Below, one piece after another: positions 48,079 through 64,000 of a stretch of DNA of 64,000 nt. Location: contig ML133426.1 of assembly GCA_003864495.1 (NCBI GenBank), positions 930,001 to 994,000 on the forward strand, written 5' to 3'. This DNA comes from Nemopilema nomurai. Lineage: Eukaryota; Cnidaria; Scyphozoa; Rhizostomeae; Rhizostomatidae. The position numbers and the translations under genes are program-made. Under the pieces are notes generated by a model. The model saw only the letters and a program-made list of their open reading frames with translations, searched no databases and had not been told where the DNA came from. Position 1 is the stretch's first letter. The number at the start of each line of letters is the position of its first letter.

Positions 48079-50669
48079 ATGCTTTTTACAAGAAACTCCC
48101 CCAATATTGTAGCAAACTTAGGATTAATCATCTGTCAACGGAATGCAACTCAAATGACGCAGCAAAGAAGAGAGTTCTACATGTGGATAAACGTCATGTT
48201 TAACAGGTAAGGCTTGAAAGGGGGCGTGAGATTGAGTTTGGTTTCACGCACTGAAATTAGAAAAACGCTATATACTGGTGTTACAGATCCATCAATTTAC
48301 CAGAATAAAACTAGACCTCACTATCATAAACTGAACCTGAAATCTATGTCATTACTTACTTGTTAATACTAAGAACAAAATTGTTAGACGTCTAGAACAA
48401 AAGTCTTCACTAGTTAGACGTACTAACTTATACTGCCTGTAAAAGCAATCCTGTATAGAAATAAAAGTTTATTTTCCACATTTAAATATGCCTGCAGTAC
48501 CTGTTCTGCCTACCTAAACGCCCAATCCGCAGGTATAACTGATTTGTAAAGACCTAATGACTAAAATGCTTTCTTGTATGCAAAGGAAATTTTCATAAAT
48601 CAAAGGAAATCGGTATTCAATCAACACAAATTCTAATCACTAATTGACACACCTTTTATTGTTCATATGATTTCATGGGCTCACTGGAGTTTGCCTTTGG
48701 TGATGTTACTTGAAGTTTCTTCAAAAGACACATGTTATCAAAACACACTATCCACTAGTACTACCTATTATAAGAACAAATCATTTCTTGAAAGACATCA
48801 CATGTCACATTTGATTGTCATATTGTAATATTACATATATGCTATTTAAAAAGCATGGGACTTGACTTATATTCATTACTAAACCTCCAAAAAGCAGATG
48901 TATGAAAGTATGTTCAGAAAATAACTCTCTTTGTCTGCAAATGGGCTCCAGACACCTAGAATCACAGCCACAAATGACATATTCTTCTTCAATAATGTCT
49001 GGTGATTAGCAAGTATTAATATTATACTTATTAATAGTATTAATATTATAGTTTGTAAGTTTCTACCTACAAAATCACTCAAATAGTATATAAACATTTC
49101 TTTGCAGAAAAGACAACAAGAGAGTTAAGGAAATTGGTCCAGACAGGTAATAAAACAACATCTTCCATTGTAATCTTTTAATACATTTACATTGTGCTGA
49201 GGTTTTGCTAAATTTTGCAATGCCAACAAAGTTATTTTAATTCATTTGTCACTTCAAATTTTCAAGAAGTAGCACATTTTGTGCCTTACTTTGCTTTTTA
49301 ATTTTCTTTAGATCAGCAGCTGAGTGGATAGTCCGCAATGGGGGAAGTATAAAGTTTGCTGGCTATGAAAAATACATCCAGGACTATAATGCTCTTCCAA
49401 CTGGAGCTGCAGTTAGTAAATATGGTCGGTTTGACTGACAATGGATTTGAGCATCTTGGTATGTACCTCACTTAATTTGACTCTTACACCTTAGTCTCAG
49501 GTTGGTTACCAAGATTAGACTTTTCATTCCAAATAGACATAACATTAAATAAATGGATTTATCATAAAAAAACAATAAATAACTTTAATCTTCACAAGGC
49601 TTAATCTGTGGTAATTTGTGTCATGCAGTCATTAGACAGGCCTAGACACTAGATACCATAATTTTCAGAAGGATTCTCAGTCTTTATTTGCTTTCATTTC
49701 AGTTGGATTAAAGAATTTAAAAGTATTTGATATGAACTCCTGCTCATATATTACAAACCTGTCGTTACTAAAGGAGGTCTCAGGGACACTAGAATATCTA
49801 GATATTGGAAACTGTGAAAGTCTTGCAGATATTTCACCACTTGCAGAATTAAAGTAAGTTCATTTTCTGATATTAAATTTGAACACAGGCTTCTGTTGAT
49901 ATGCACTTATTTACACTCACACTTACTTAAAGCACCATGTTATGGAGGGGACATCTTCATAGCATGTAAACATGCTTATGGGAGAGGGATATAAACCAAA
50001 ATGTTTGTAAAACAATTAGCATATGATTTAGAGGGTTGTCTTTTTGACCTGTGCAGTACCTCTGAAGGCTTCAATGGGCTTATCTAATCAAATAACTGCA
50101 GACCTGATTTCATCTTGGCAGATTCCATGCTTTCCACTTCATTTGAACATGACTGTGATTCACTAGTAAGCATGTAACTTTCTGGAAGATTTCTGGGCAG
50201 TGGCACTTGTTATTTTGCCCCACAAGCTCTTGATCCCTTTTCCCCATATCTTTGGAAAGATACTGAATCCAAGTTGCTGTTATACTGTCTGGTATCATCA
50301 ATTGTTTAATATGATTTCCAATTATTGTTAATGATTGTTGATACAACAGTAAATGTTACTCTCGACTTAAGGAAGTGCTAGTTACCCAAGACCCAAGAAA
50401 AAGGTAATGCTAGTTAAATGTGCAATGCATTTGTGGATGATTCCTTCAGGGGACTGCATTCTCGGTTGCTTTTTCTTCAAGCTGTTCTTTTGTAACACTA
50501 CTAATCTCCTTTGGTTCCATTACAAAAATTTACAAACATCATAGTAGTTTTCATATTTCTTTGCAGAGTATTAAAAAAGCTAATTCTCACACAGACTCTT
50601 GGAAAAAACAGGGATCATGCAATTGATTCAATAAAAAGGCAGCTTCCCAACTGTGAGGTTGTGACATAG
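48079..50669 (+). CDS. DMAC2L: DMAC2L (ATP synthase subunit s / factor B)-like mitochondrial LRR protein
   Basis: Five exons: 48079-48206, 49108-49146, 49312-49458, 49703-49853 and 50567-50669. The protein is about 189 residues, the size expected of the family. The first exon encodes a basic, acid-poor leader consistent with mitochondrial import, then FYMWINVMFNR. Next come the family signature EIGPDRSAAEWIVRNGG and the KDYN-type QDYNALPTG, then leucine-rich-repeat-like stretches (EYLDIGNCESLADISPL) and a C-terminal LPNCEVVT. In exon 3 the frame changes by one base between SKYG and LTDNGFEHL (about 49,424-49,436). Compared with the human protein roughly nine residues seem missing there. This is either an assembly indel or real damage. 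The family supports ATP synthase and complex I assembly or coupling. Confidence 0.85.
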
Positions 50670-51526
50670 AAATGAATGAACTGTGAACATAAACAGAAAG
50701 AGTTGCTTGAAGAAATGAAAAATAAGATACAATGTTTGATGTTCCTAAAAGTACCAGATTTCTAAAATACTTTGCTTTTATACATATATATGCTGTTTTT
50801 TATATGCACATCATAATGCAAACATATACATAATACAATTCTGCATTTCAAATGAACATGCTTCTTACACAATAAAATTCCTCATTTCTGGTGAACATGC
50901 TTTTTGGACAAGAAACAATTATCCTACTACGGAAAAAATTATCTCTTGGAGAATGGCACTACACCATTCCTCAAAATTATGATGGCCTTTGGTTGAAAAG
51001 GTTAATATCATTATATGCATTAGGAAAAAAATTTTGAAACACCTTTCCAAGGAGGTCTTCTACTTACTAATGCTCAACTACTTAATTAGTGGTGATTTGA
51101 GAAAATTACTATTTAGCATTGTTGTATCGTGTCGGTACAAATTCGGTATAACAAGCCAAAAAATCAGGCAAATTTTGAATATCTTGACAGTACAGCAAAA
51201 CCACATACTTGAATGTTCTTTTAACCGAAATGGGTTTGAAATGCTGCTTTCATTGCGATGTTCTGAGACATTTTTTCATCAATTGAGCTTTCAACCGAAA
51301 CAACAGGTAACAGTAGGGTCTAAACTAGCATGTGCAACATTCTGTGTCCCTATAATGATTCTGTTTAGCTGTTATGATTGTACCAATTTGTTTCTTAAAC
51401 TGTATATTGAACGTTACTAAATATTTACTTTTCTACTGTGACACCTACTGTAGGCAGTATTTCTGCTTTTTCTGAGGAAGGCAAAGTGTTCTGAACAATG
51501 GATACCAATTAATCTTGAGCAAATCA
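50670..51526. other. Convergent 3' ends of DMAC2L and ALKBH6
   Basis: A tail-to-tail interval of 857 bp. An AATAAA signal near 50,871 on the plus strand could end DMAC2L. A 143-codon open frame at 50,989-51,420 resembles nothing I know, and its position fits untranslated sequence. Confidence 0.55.
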
Positions 51527-56085
<4,559 letters not shown>

Positions 56086-58309
56086 CTAATACAGAATAAC
56101 CAGATTGAATACAACAATATCATGCAAAGCATCAAAATATATACTCTTCATAAATGCTACTGTGATTTTAACAAGCTACTGAAATGAAAGAAAACTTTCA
56201 AAGTAAATCATAGTTCATATGAGTAAAGAAAATAGCATAAATACTACTTTAAGATTGGGAGGGTAGTTGAGTTTATATTGCCAACAATTATATTGCCAAC
56301 AAGGGAAAATAAACTCTGCTAACCTATTTGCTACAATGATAATACTGATGTCAAATTTCAGCTTGCAAAAGTAAATTTGTAGCATCATATGTCTTCAATA
56401 ACAGAACTCTCCTTGTGTACTAAGAATTCCGGAACTACGACTGAACTACAACAGCTGTCTTTGCCTTACAGTCAGCCCCTCCCCCCACTTTTTGTAGAGG
56501 CAGTCGGTAAAAGTTGAAACAAATATAACAGAGTGTCGGCTGGTCTGCAGAGTATGGCACTTTTCGAAGAGATCTCCAGTGTGCACAAGCACAAAGCCTG
56601 GTGTGCACCACCAACAATTTCTGGTGTGCTGGTGTGCACTAGCTTTTTTCCCTGTTGTAGTTAAAGTTTGTAAATTTGAATTTCACCGTAAAAATGCTAA
56701 GAAGTCTCAGTGTGGGAGACTAAATAAAGACTGAAGTCTGGGAATTTGTTTGGAAATAAAATTTTGTCTCCAGCCTATTTTTGGTTAAGTAGGTAATCAT
56801 TAAATACATTCATTCCAATAACAAATAAGGACATTCGCACATTTGTGCCGACAATGTTGGCTCTCGGACTGTCACTTAAATTCTTTGCTAGCAAGTCTTA
56901 TGATTTAAGAAGCTGCCAACCTCACCAGTCCCAGATCTAGCATTATAAAATAAGTGAATGTATAAAATCATAGCCTTGCTATTTTTAAAGGATACTTTAA
57001 ATACATTTTTGAAGTATACTGTTGAAGATAGCGCGTTTTTTGTATATTTGTCAAGTAAGATTTGTGATATATCAAATTGTTCATTCATAACTGTACTTGT
57101 CTCTATTAGCTGACATTTTCTATGGGACCACACACAGCCACGCCCATATTAGTTGCCACACCCAAAAATACCCAGTTTGGAACAGGTTTTGTACAAAAAT
57201 ATCTCCGGTGTGCACATGCCATACTCTGTATACTGGAGTGTCGGTATTTCGGGGAAGAATTAGATTTGCACTTTTGTGACATCCAGTTTAGACACAAAGG
57301 AACCACTACGGTACTAGAGTGTAAAATTTGTGCGCTATGATGAACTATCTTTAATCAACCCTGTCGGTAAATTTCTCATGTTACACCCCCACTCAAAAGC
57401 CCTTCGGCACGCCACTGCTTACAGTCTTCGTTTACGAAAAATGATTCAATACATATACTAAAGTTGTGTACAACTCGACCTTGAGAAAATTACTTGCAGA
57501 CGAATATTTTCTAAAATTCTGCCAGTAAAAGCACCCTGCCGTAGAGAATGCTCTTTTAAGTAGAGGTCTCTCCACCAAAGCATTATAAAACTAACGCATC
57601 CTTACATTTGATCCATAAGTTCAAAATCTATAGGAATTTGTAAGGAAAGAAGCCAATAAGAAGAATATTCTAACCTGGCTAACCAAATATTTTTCGGTGT
57701 CCATGTTTTATGCAGCGTCCAAGAAAGCAGTAGATATAAACATACCACGTTGACACATCACGTTCAATTCACTTTACAGGCGCCATGTTAGTTATTGTTA
57801 TTGCTGTTGTTGCTGTTGCAGCCACTCCAAAAATCATCGTTGCCATACTCAGTAGCTGGGAAACACCAATCATCTTGCCAAAACAACCTGCACGGGACCG
57901 TGGAAGGGAGGGGGGTCAAACGTGTGAAAAATGTGTCTGCATTGCTCATAACCTCATCACTTGTGTATTTCTGATGTTCCTGATATGTATTTCTGAAATA
58001 TCGCATATGTACATTTTACTTTGTGTTGCTGTTGTAAATGCTAGATCACAGCCGGAAGAGGTGGACCCATTGTGATGTCTCAAGTAACGGTATTGTAAAG
58101 CTCCCAAAACTAACAATTGCCAGAAAAGGTTTCTTAAAGAGTTGGGGTTTTCGGCTTAACCACAATCAGTGGAAAGGCTCTTCAAGCATGATATCCACTG
58201 TGCACAATACAATCGAATATGCTAGGGATCACATCCAATTTCCTCACCTCACATTTAACTGCATAGTTCTCAACTAGACTAGTAACAATTTTTAAACGCC
58301 TTCCAACAG
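56086..58309. promoter_or_regulatory. Head-to-head interval between ALKBH6 and SLC6
   Basis: It contains the undetected first exon of ALKBH6 and the start region of the SLC6 gene, transcribed divergently. Sequence resembling transposon ends (the minus-strand motif GCAGTGGCGTGCCGAAGGG near 57,418, and GGTGTGCACC-type repeats near 56,600) suggests repeat insertion. No defined promoter element could be assigned. Confidence 0.35.
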
Positions 58310-61300
58310 ATGGACCTGACAAGTAAATTGGAGGAAAGTCAATGCAACTCCAATGTGGAACAGAGAGAAAGATGGAGTCGCAAGATTGAGTTCATTTTCT
58401 CGTGCGTTGGCTTTGCTGTTGGATATGGAAATTTTTGGCGCTTTCCATTTAAATGTTTCAAAAATGGAGGAGGTTTGATACCAGTTCTTTTCTCGCATTC
58501 TAGACTCAACTGTTCTTAAAGTGATTCATGTTTTAAGGTTACGGTAAACGTTTCTGGACGAAAACATCCATTTTTCGATTACTTAACATTCTGATAGCCG
58601 AATTAATAAGGTACATAATGATGCTAGAAGAAGTTTTGAAAATGGAGAAAATCCCATATAAACGAAGGTTTCCATAATTTTCTTATCAAAGTTTCTAGCA
58701 GCGGTTTTCAAATCCCTCGACCTATTAAGCCAATCAGCGGTTTTCAAATCCTTGTTCTGCTTCCTGTGGTTTGTGTAAGAGTATGGCACATCCATGGGTT
58801 GTTGGGCTTATTTACTAAACTACTTGACCCGGATTACATTGTTGGTAATATGATCCATATGCGTATCATCCCGATGTGTATCATCGCAAGTGCGATCAGT
58901 AAAATCCCGTTTTCTCCGGACTCGAAATTCCTCTACATACAGGTACGAAAAAGCAATTTTGTACCCAAGGAACCAATCGAATGGCTCGAAAATTTGCACA
59001 CGGCCAGGGCAGATGTTGGGCAACCAAAGAGCGTCTCAAAATGATTCTGATTTGCTCTGGTTCGTCTTTTATACCCAAATATAGCTGCAGGAGGGTGGAA
59101 AAATTGTTTGCCAATTTTTGACAGGGTATAGTTTCAAGAAGAGGAGGAATTTAAAAAACCTGAGGCACCCTTTGGTAGCTTAGGATCTGCACTTTCGGCT
59201 GGTAAAAGTCAGATTTTGATACCTCAAACGCAAGGGTACAAAATAGCTTTTGAAGGTGGTACACTTTTAGAGCAATAAATTCGCATGGAAAATAACATTT
59301 AACATTATTTGCCAATAATTTTGATCTGGCTAGATACGCCATAATCTTGTGCATGGAATGATATATAGTTTACAGTAACCTTAAAAGTGATTATGTGCAA
59401 ACATTTGTGAGGTTACACACTGTTTATAACTTCTAAGACGCTTTACTGGGTAAAGTTTAAAATTGAAGCAATGACTGCTAATGTTTATGGATACAATCAT
59501 CAAAGTTTTTTCGTCAAGAAAATTTCCGTTAAGGAAGTCACAATGTTATGTAATCCCCGTTAAAATCTGGTAACAGACACAATGTTGTTAAAATCAATTC
59601 ACATGCAGGTTTTACGGTATGCCAATAGCAATGCCAAGCAATGTATCCTGCCTGACACAATCTCATATGTAAATAATACACCGATTCGAAATTCAAAATC
59701 CGAATTGCTTTTCTAATTTTCTCATCTGAAGCTGAGCATGTTCTCGCCTTTTTCTTTCATTTTTGGGAAATTGAGCCTCAGTGTTCTTTTTAAATGTGTT
59801 CGTATAAAAAGGGTGAATTGGTCAGCATTTCTTATTCAACGTGTAGGGCATGAATTTGGAGCGGGAGAAAACGCTTGTCGTCTTCTAAGATGCCTCTTAC
59901 TAGCTAAGCTTTGCTAAACTAGGTACCTATATACACAGCAATAAACAGAGAGGGGGAGTGAAAGTGATATGAAAGTGGATATGACAAGAGAAAATATTTG
60001 AGTAGGAGGAAAGCAAACAGGCCTAAGTAAGGTGCATACAACACACCATCTAAGGAAAGAGCATTTTAGCCAGGCGTCGATGGCTAGGGCATTGCATTTA
60101 CAATATGGCAGAGAACCTTGTAATGGAAGAGAGCACTTGATAGATAGTTCTATCGCTTCTGTAACAATAATTCTTCAAAAGCTTCTACTTTAACCGGAAG
60201 CATATCTTGCTGATTTGGTAAATTACAATTCTCCTTTGCCAAGACATAGACATAAGTTAATCAAAGGAAGGCAAAGTTTTGCAGGGTGAGCGTGGCTTAC
60301 AAATACTTGTGGTTTTAATGGGGTTTTGGCAACGAAAGACTTCAATTGGAAGCAAAAACATTACAAGCCTGTTATTTGTTAAATCCAAAAGTTGCAATTA
60401 GAGATGATAAATTTTGGTACGTTTGTATAGGTAACAAGCACTCGATTTTACAAAAGTTTTAATGAAAAGCAGATGCATCCCCCCTGTAATACTGTCTAAA
60501 TTCACAGAAAATGTTAAGATAATTTTCAAATCGTGTCGTCCTCGGCTTTTATTCTATTGAATGTATTTCTTGTGTCAAATGCATTGATCTATGGTTCAAA
60601 GATTCTAATCAAGACTTAATTATGGGATTGTTGGATCAGCGGGTAATCTTGATATCAATCTTGATTGCAGATTCAAAGAGAAATGTATCTCTAAGATTGG
60701 CAGTTAGCAGCAAAGTGTTGTCTGTGACTGTTGAAAATGAAAAATTGTTTGCTCAAGAGCAGTTTAACAGAACCATGTGGACCTTTTTGTTCTATTATAG
60801 AAGTCCATTTGCATATTCCTTTAATGTAATTTCCATTGTTTCATTCAAGGGGCATTTCTAATTCCGTTTGTGATATGTTTACTTCTGGCCGGAATCCCAA
60901 TATTTTTCATGGAGTTGGGTGTTGGGCAATTCACGCAATCTGGACCAGTTAAAGCATGGAAGAAGATATGCCCACTATTTTCAGGTTTGAAATAATTACA
61001 TTTGAGTAAAATTTGCTCAAGCTTGAAAATTGATATATGGTACTTATAATGATTGCTGATAACTTATAATTATTTTGAATGAATAAAAGAATCCAGCTAT
61101 TCTTACCCATTCTCTTTCTTATCAAAGATCATTCTTGATCTTTGCACTTAAGGATGCATTAATTAGGAAGACAACTAAAAGCAATGAGTACTATTTGTTA
61201 AATTTACAGGAATGGGCATGTCGATGGTGCTAGTTTCGTTTTTCTGCTCCATCTACTACAATGTCATATTGGCGTGGAGCTGCTATTACTTGTTCAATTC

Positions 61301-63293
61301 ATTCAAATCCGATATACCGTGGGTTGGATGCAATCACACATGGAACACAGGGCAATGCTTCGACCCTTTTCTGAACTCGAACGCATCGAAGTTAGTAAAC
61401 GAAAGCAGACCATCGCCAAGCAGAGAGTTCTTCATGTAAGCAAACCAATCCATAATGGGCGTCGATTGATTGCTATTAAAGCCCAGCTGTCGCAATGCTG
61501 TCGTTTAACTACTTTTGTTAAAAAAGCAATATTAAAATGTGACAGAAAGGAGACTTTAATATTTTCGTCTATGTGAAAGACAGTTTTGCAACTTTGCAAG
61601 CAACTTTGCAACTTTTTCAGGCAATTCTGCAACTTCCAGTTTTAGCTAAGCAAGTCTTTTCGTTTAAGCTCATCAAAATTTCTATTTTTTCTGATTCGCT
61701 TTGTCTCGATTTAGACATGACGTGCTGAAGATAAGTAGTGGAATCGAGGCAGCTGGTCGTCTCAACTGGGAACTTGCTCTGTGTCTCCTTGTTTCCTGGA
61801 TAATGGTTTACTTTTGCATTTGGAAAGGCATTAAGACGACCGGAAAGTTAAGTAAACCCATTTAATTAGCTGCTCAAAATTCTCTCTATTTTGGTTTAAG
61901 CGATTAAAAATTGGTACTACTTTGGCTCAGTATTCTGTACAGTTAAGTTATATGAAATCCTCTCTCTACTGGCAATATTTCTTTACTTTATCATCTTCTA
62001 TCTCAGCGAATATCATGTCGTGTCGTTTTTGTTCACTCAACAAACATTTTTGATACTTGATACTTTGATACAAACATTAATGATGCTTCGAAGACTCGAG
62101 CTGTCAGCATTAAAAGGTGCCTCTTTCAACAGGTTGTGTACGTGACAGCAACACTACCCTACCTGATGCTCCTGGTTTTCTTTATCAAGGGCATGACCTT
62201 GCCAGGCTCTTTAGATGGCGTCAAGTACTACATCACTCCAAAATGGCACAAACTTCTAGAAGCAGAGGTGCGTACACGTTAATGCTACATTCCACTTAAA
62301 TATTCCGTCGTTAATTGAAACTCCAGAGCTGCTGTATCGTGGCAATAGATGTCGAGCTGGAGCATGCTGTACTTGATTGGGAATTGGCGGTCAATCGAGC
62401 AAGTATTCTGTGAATGAATCAGTCCTTGTAGCTAGATATTTGTCGTCATAGAATTGGTTCACAATATCATCAGTCTATAAGTCTAATTGCATGCCATTGT
62501 GTCAAGATCAGACCCTCTATGCATAATATAGAAGACTTTCCCATCTCTCACTGTACAAAGCTAACGTACACTGCAGTTCGATAACCAGTTTTCTTGGAAG
62601 CCACGTGGTTTGTTGCAGGTGTGGATAGATGCAGCGTCTCAAGTGTTCTTCTCCATCACAATAGGCTTCGGAGTGATGCTCACCTTCGCTAGTTACAACC
62701 CGAGGTCAAACAATGTTTGCAGGTGAAAGCTCTTTCCGTGTTCCTTGCAACAAGCCAGCCTCGAATTGACACTGACAGTGGCGGTTTTAGGGGGAGGGGC
62801 CAAGGGGGTCATGGCCCGCGCTTTTGGTAACCAAGAAGGGGTCCCACACTAAAGAATATTGAAAAGGCACCACCTTGGAGCATAAAGGTTTCAACAGAAA
62901 ATATTTTCAAGAATAATCTTGATTTACCAAATTTTTCAAATAAGGGCTCCGCAGATGATTTCGGCCCCGGGCCCCACTGTCCCTAAAACCGCCACTGGAC
63001 ACTGGTTATGTGACTTAGATCATTGCTTCATCAACTGTTTACCTGTTGTCAGGGATTACATACGAAGCTAAATGACGCGTAGATGTTTCTTCCATTTTTT
63101 CAATAGCCATGTTTGCTGTCTTGCCGAAATGCCTCATTAGCATATAATTTTTTGCATTTTAGAGATGCGTTGATAATTTCCCTCGCTGATGCACTGACTA
63201 GCATCTTTTCGGGCTTTGTCGTCTTTATGATTCTTGGGTACATGGCGGCCATACAAGGTAAAGACATCACAGACCCTAGCGTAGCAAGTGATG
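58310..63293 (+). CDS. SLC6-family Na+/Cl--dependent neurotransmitter or amino-acid transporter (5' part, runs off the window)
   Basis: Exons: 58310-58472, 60850-60984, 61210-61435, 61715-61847, 62133-62267, 62619-62722 and 63163-63293. About 309 residues cover TM1 to roughly TM7; further exons must lie right of the window. Diagnostic motifs: [16 protein letters not shown] in TM1, [14 protein letters not shown] in TM2, [10 protein letters not shown] in TM3 with the substrate-site tyrosine, W-x-x-C/WNTGQC in the second extracellular loop with an Asn-x-Ser sequon after it, [33 protein letters not shown] and [13 protein letters not shown]. All phases agree except that the exon ending at 61847 needs a donor reading TT (61848-61849) instead of GT. 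The substrate (GABA, glycine, taurine or other) cannot be fixed from this part. Confidence 0.9.
62776..62997. mobile_element. hAT-like MITE with 15-bp perfect terminal inverted repeats
   Basis: The element is 222 bp and starts CAGTGGCGGTTTTAG and ends CTAAAACCGCCACTG, an exact inverted repeat. The 8 bp on either side, GACACTGA (62768-62775) and GACACTGG (62998-63005), match at 7 of 8 positions, as expected of a hAT target-site duplication. There is no coding capacity. It sits in an intron of the SLC6 gene. The GC-rich ends differ from the AT-rich surroundings. Confidence 0.8.
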
Positions 63294-64000
63294 GTAAGTG
63301 AAAACTGATAGAACACTACTTTGTTGTCCTCTGTACAGAAACAACATGGAATTCAGGAACAATACGGAACGCGAAAGCATTTCATATAGTGACTGGCACT
63401 GTCTAAAATACGGAACCTATGAATGGAATATGTAGAACCTTCACGCATGGTAAATATCACTTGTGAATTTCTGGCCAAACATAATTCTTTTTGAAAAGCC
63501 TTCCCTACACCGTAGTCTGTTTTACATCAGAGACGCCTATGTGGAATTTGCATGGACAGGCAACGCTTCTAAATTGGGATCAAATTTCTCCATTGGTTTT
63601 CTACAAATGAGCTGATAGGATGTCTTCAGCCGCGTCGTTTCACCTTCATGAATCGTGTTCCTGAAACTTATTTCGAAGCAGCTCAAATTAGACGATACAC
63701 GTTGGTCGAATCTTTGGCTGCTTTGCCCATGCTATCAATTGCGCAACATTGTCAGTTGTGTACCACTTACAGTTACCAGTTAGAAGTCGGGTTCGTTCCT
63801 TCAAAAATCTCCAATACTGGTCACAACGCTGCACCATCTTTGCAAACACAAACAGTTCCTCGGTGCTAAATTTACTACAGCTCTCTACGCCCGAATTCAA
63901 AGGAAAATTCAAATTTACAGACTATACTATTTACATAACATAAAGGTTGCTCGTTAGAGAAGACCGAGGGTACATACCTTCTCTTCAACTCAATGCCCCT

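Noticed and set aside
50989..51420. 143-codon plus-strand open frame
   Set aside because: It lies between the 3' ends of two convergent genes, has no recognisable domain and low-complexity AT-rich codon use, and fits untranslated sequence.
57778..57786. ALKBH6 first coding exon ATGGCGCCT with donor GTAAAG
   Set aside because: It is in phase but only three codons long; too little sequence to call, so kept only as a candidate in the gene entry.

Overview
The window is AT-rich, intron-rich animal DNA. The genes have short exons with canonical GT-AG borders. They encode FN3, PA14 and PAN/apple modules, a single-exon class A GPCR, an SLC6 transporter, and two housekeeping genes (a DMAC2L/ATP synthase factor B-like gene and an ALKBH6-like gene). 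Degenerate LINE, SINE and hAT-type MITE copies are also present. Dense FN3/PA14 genes and intronless GPCRs fit an early-branching invertebrate such as an anthozoan cnidarian, but nothing here proves the species.

Positions 1-44,443 hold three minus-strand, tandem paralogues of one gene family. All share a signal-peptide exon, two PA14-like domains built from exons 2-3 and 4-5, and then FN3 domains at one (mostly phase 1) exon each. Copy 1 (1-9,308) is cut by the window edge and carries net frame-changing indels in four exons. Copy 2 (about 14,091-31,311) continues through nine FN3 domains into an ionotropic-glutamate-receptor-like module. That module has ligand-binding lobe S1, a membrane segment, a potassium-channel-type pore with filter T-A-G-Y-G-D, a second membrane segment, lobe S2, a third membrane segment and a cytoplasmic tail. 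Exon phases agree along almost the whole chain, so it reads as one protein of about 1,830 residues: PA14-PA14-FN3x9-iGluR/K+ pore. Copy 3 (34,342-44,443) has the same N-terminal architecture but stops after three FN3 domains with a PAN/apple exon. It is a 749-residue predicted secreted protein with every exon phase in register. An intronless GPCR (40,442-41,425, plus strand) lies inside copy 3's intron 4.

Positions 44,444-48,078 hold no host gene that I can see, only a decayed RTE-like LINE. A DMAC2L-like gene (48,079-50,669, plus) and an ALKBH6-like gene (51,527 to at least 56,085, minus) converge tail to tail. The start of an SLC6 neurotransmitter/amino-acid transporter (58,310-63,293, plus) runs off the right edge.

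A caution applies throughout: single-base frame breaks occur in conserved housekeeping genes (ALKBH6, DMAC2L) as well as in the duplicated genes. Residual assembly indels are therefore a serious alternative to pseudogenisation.
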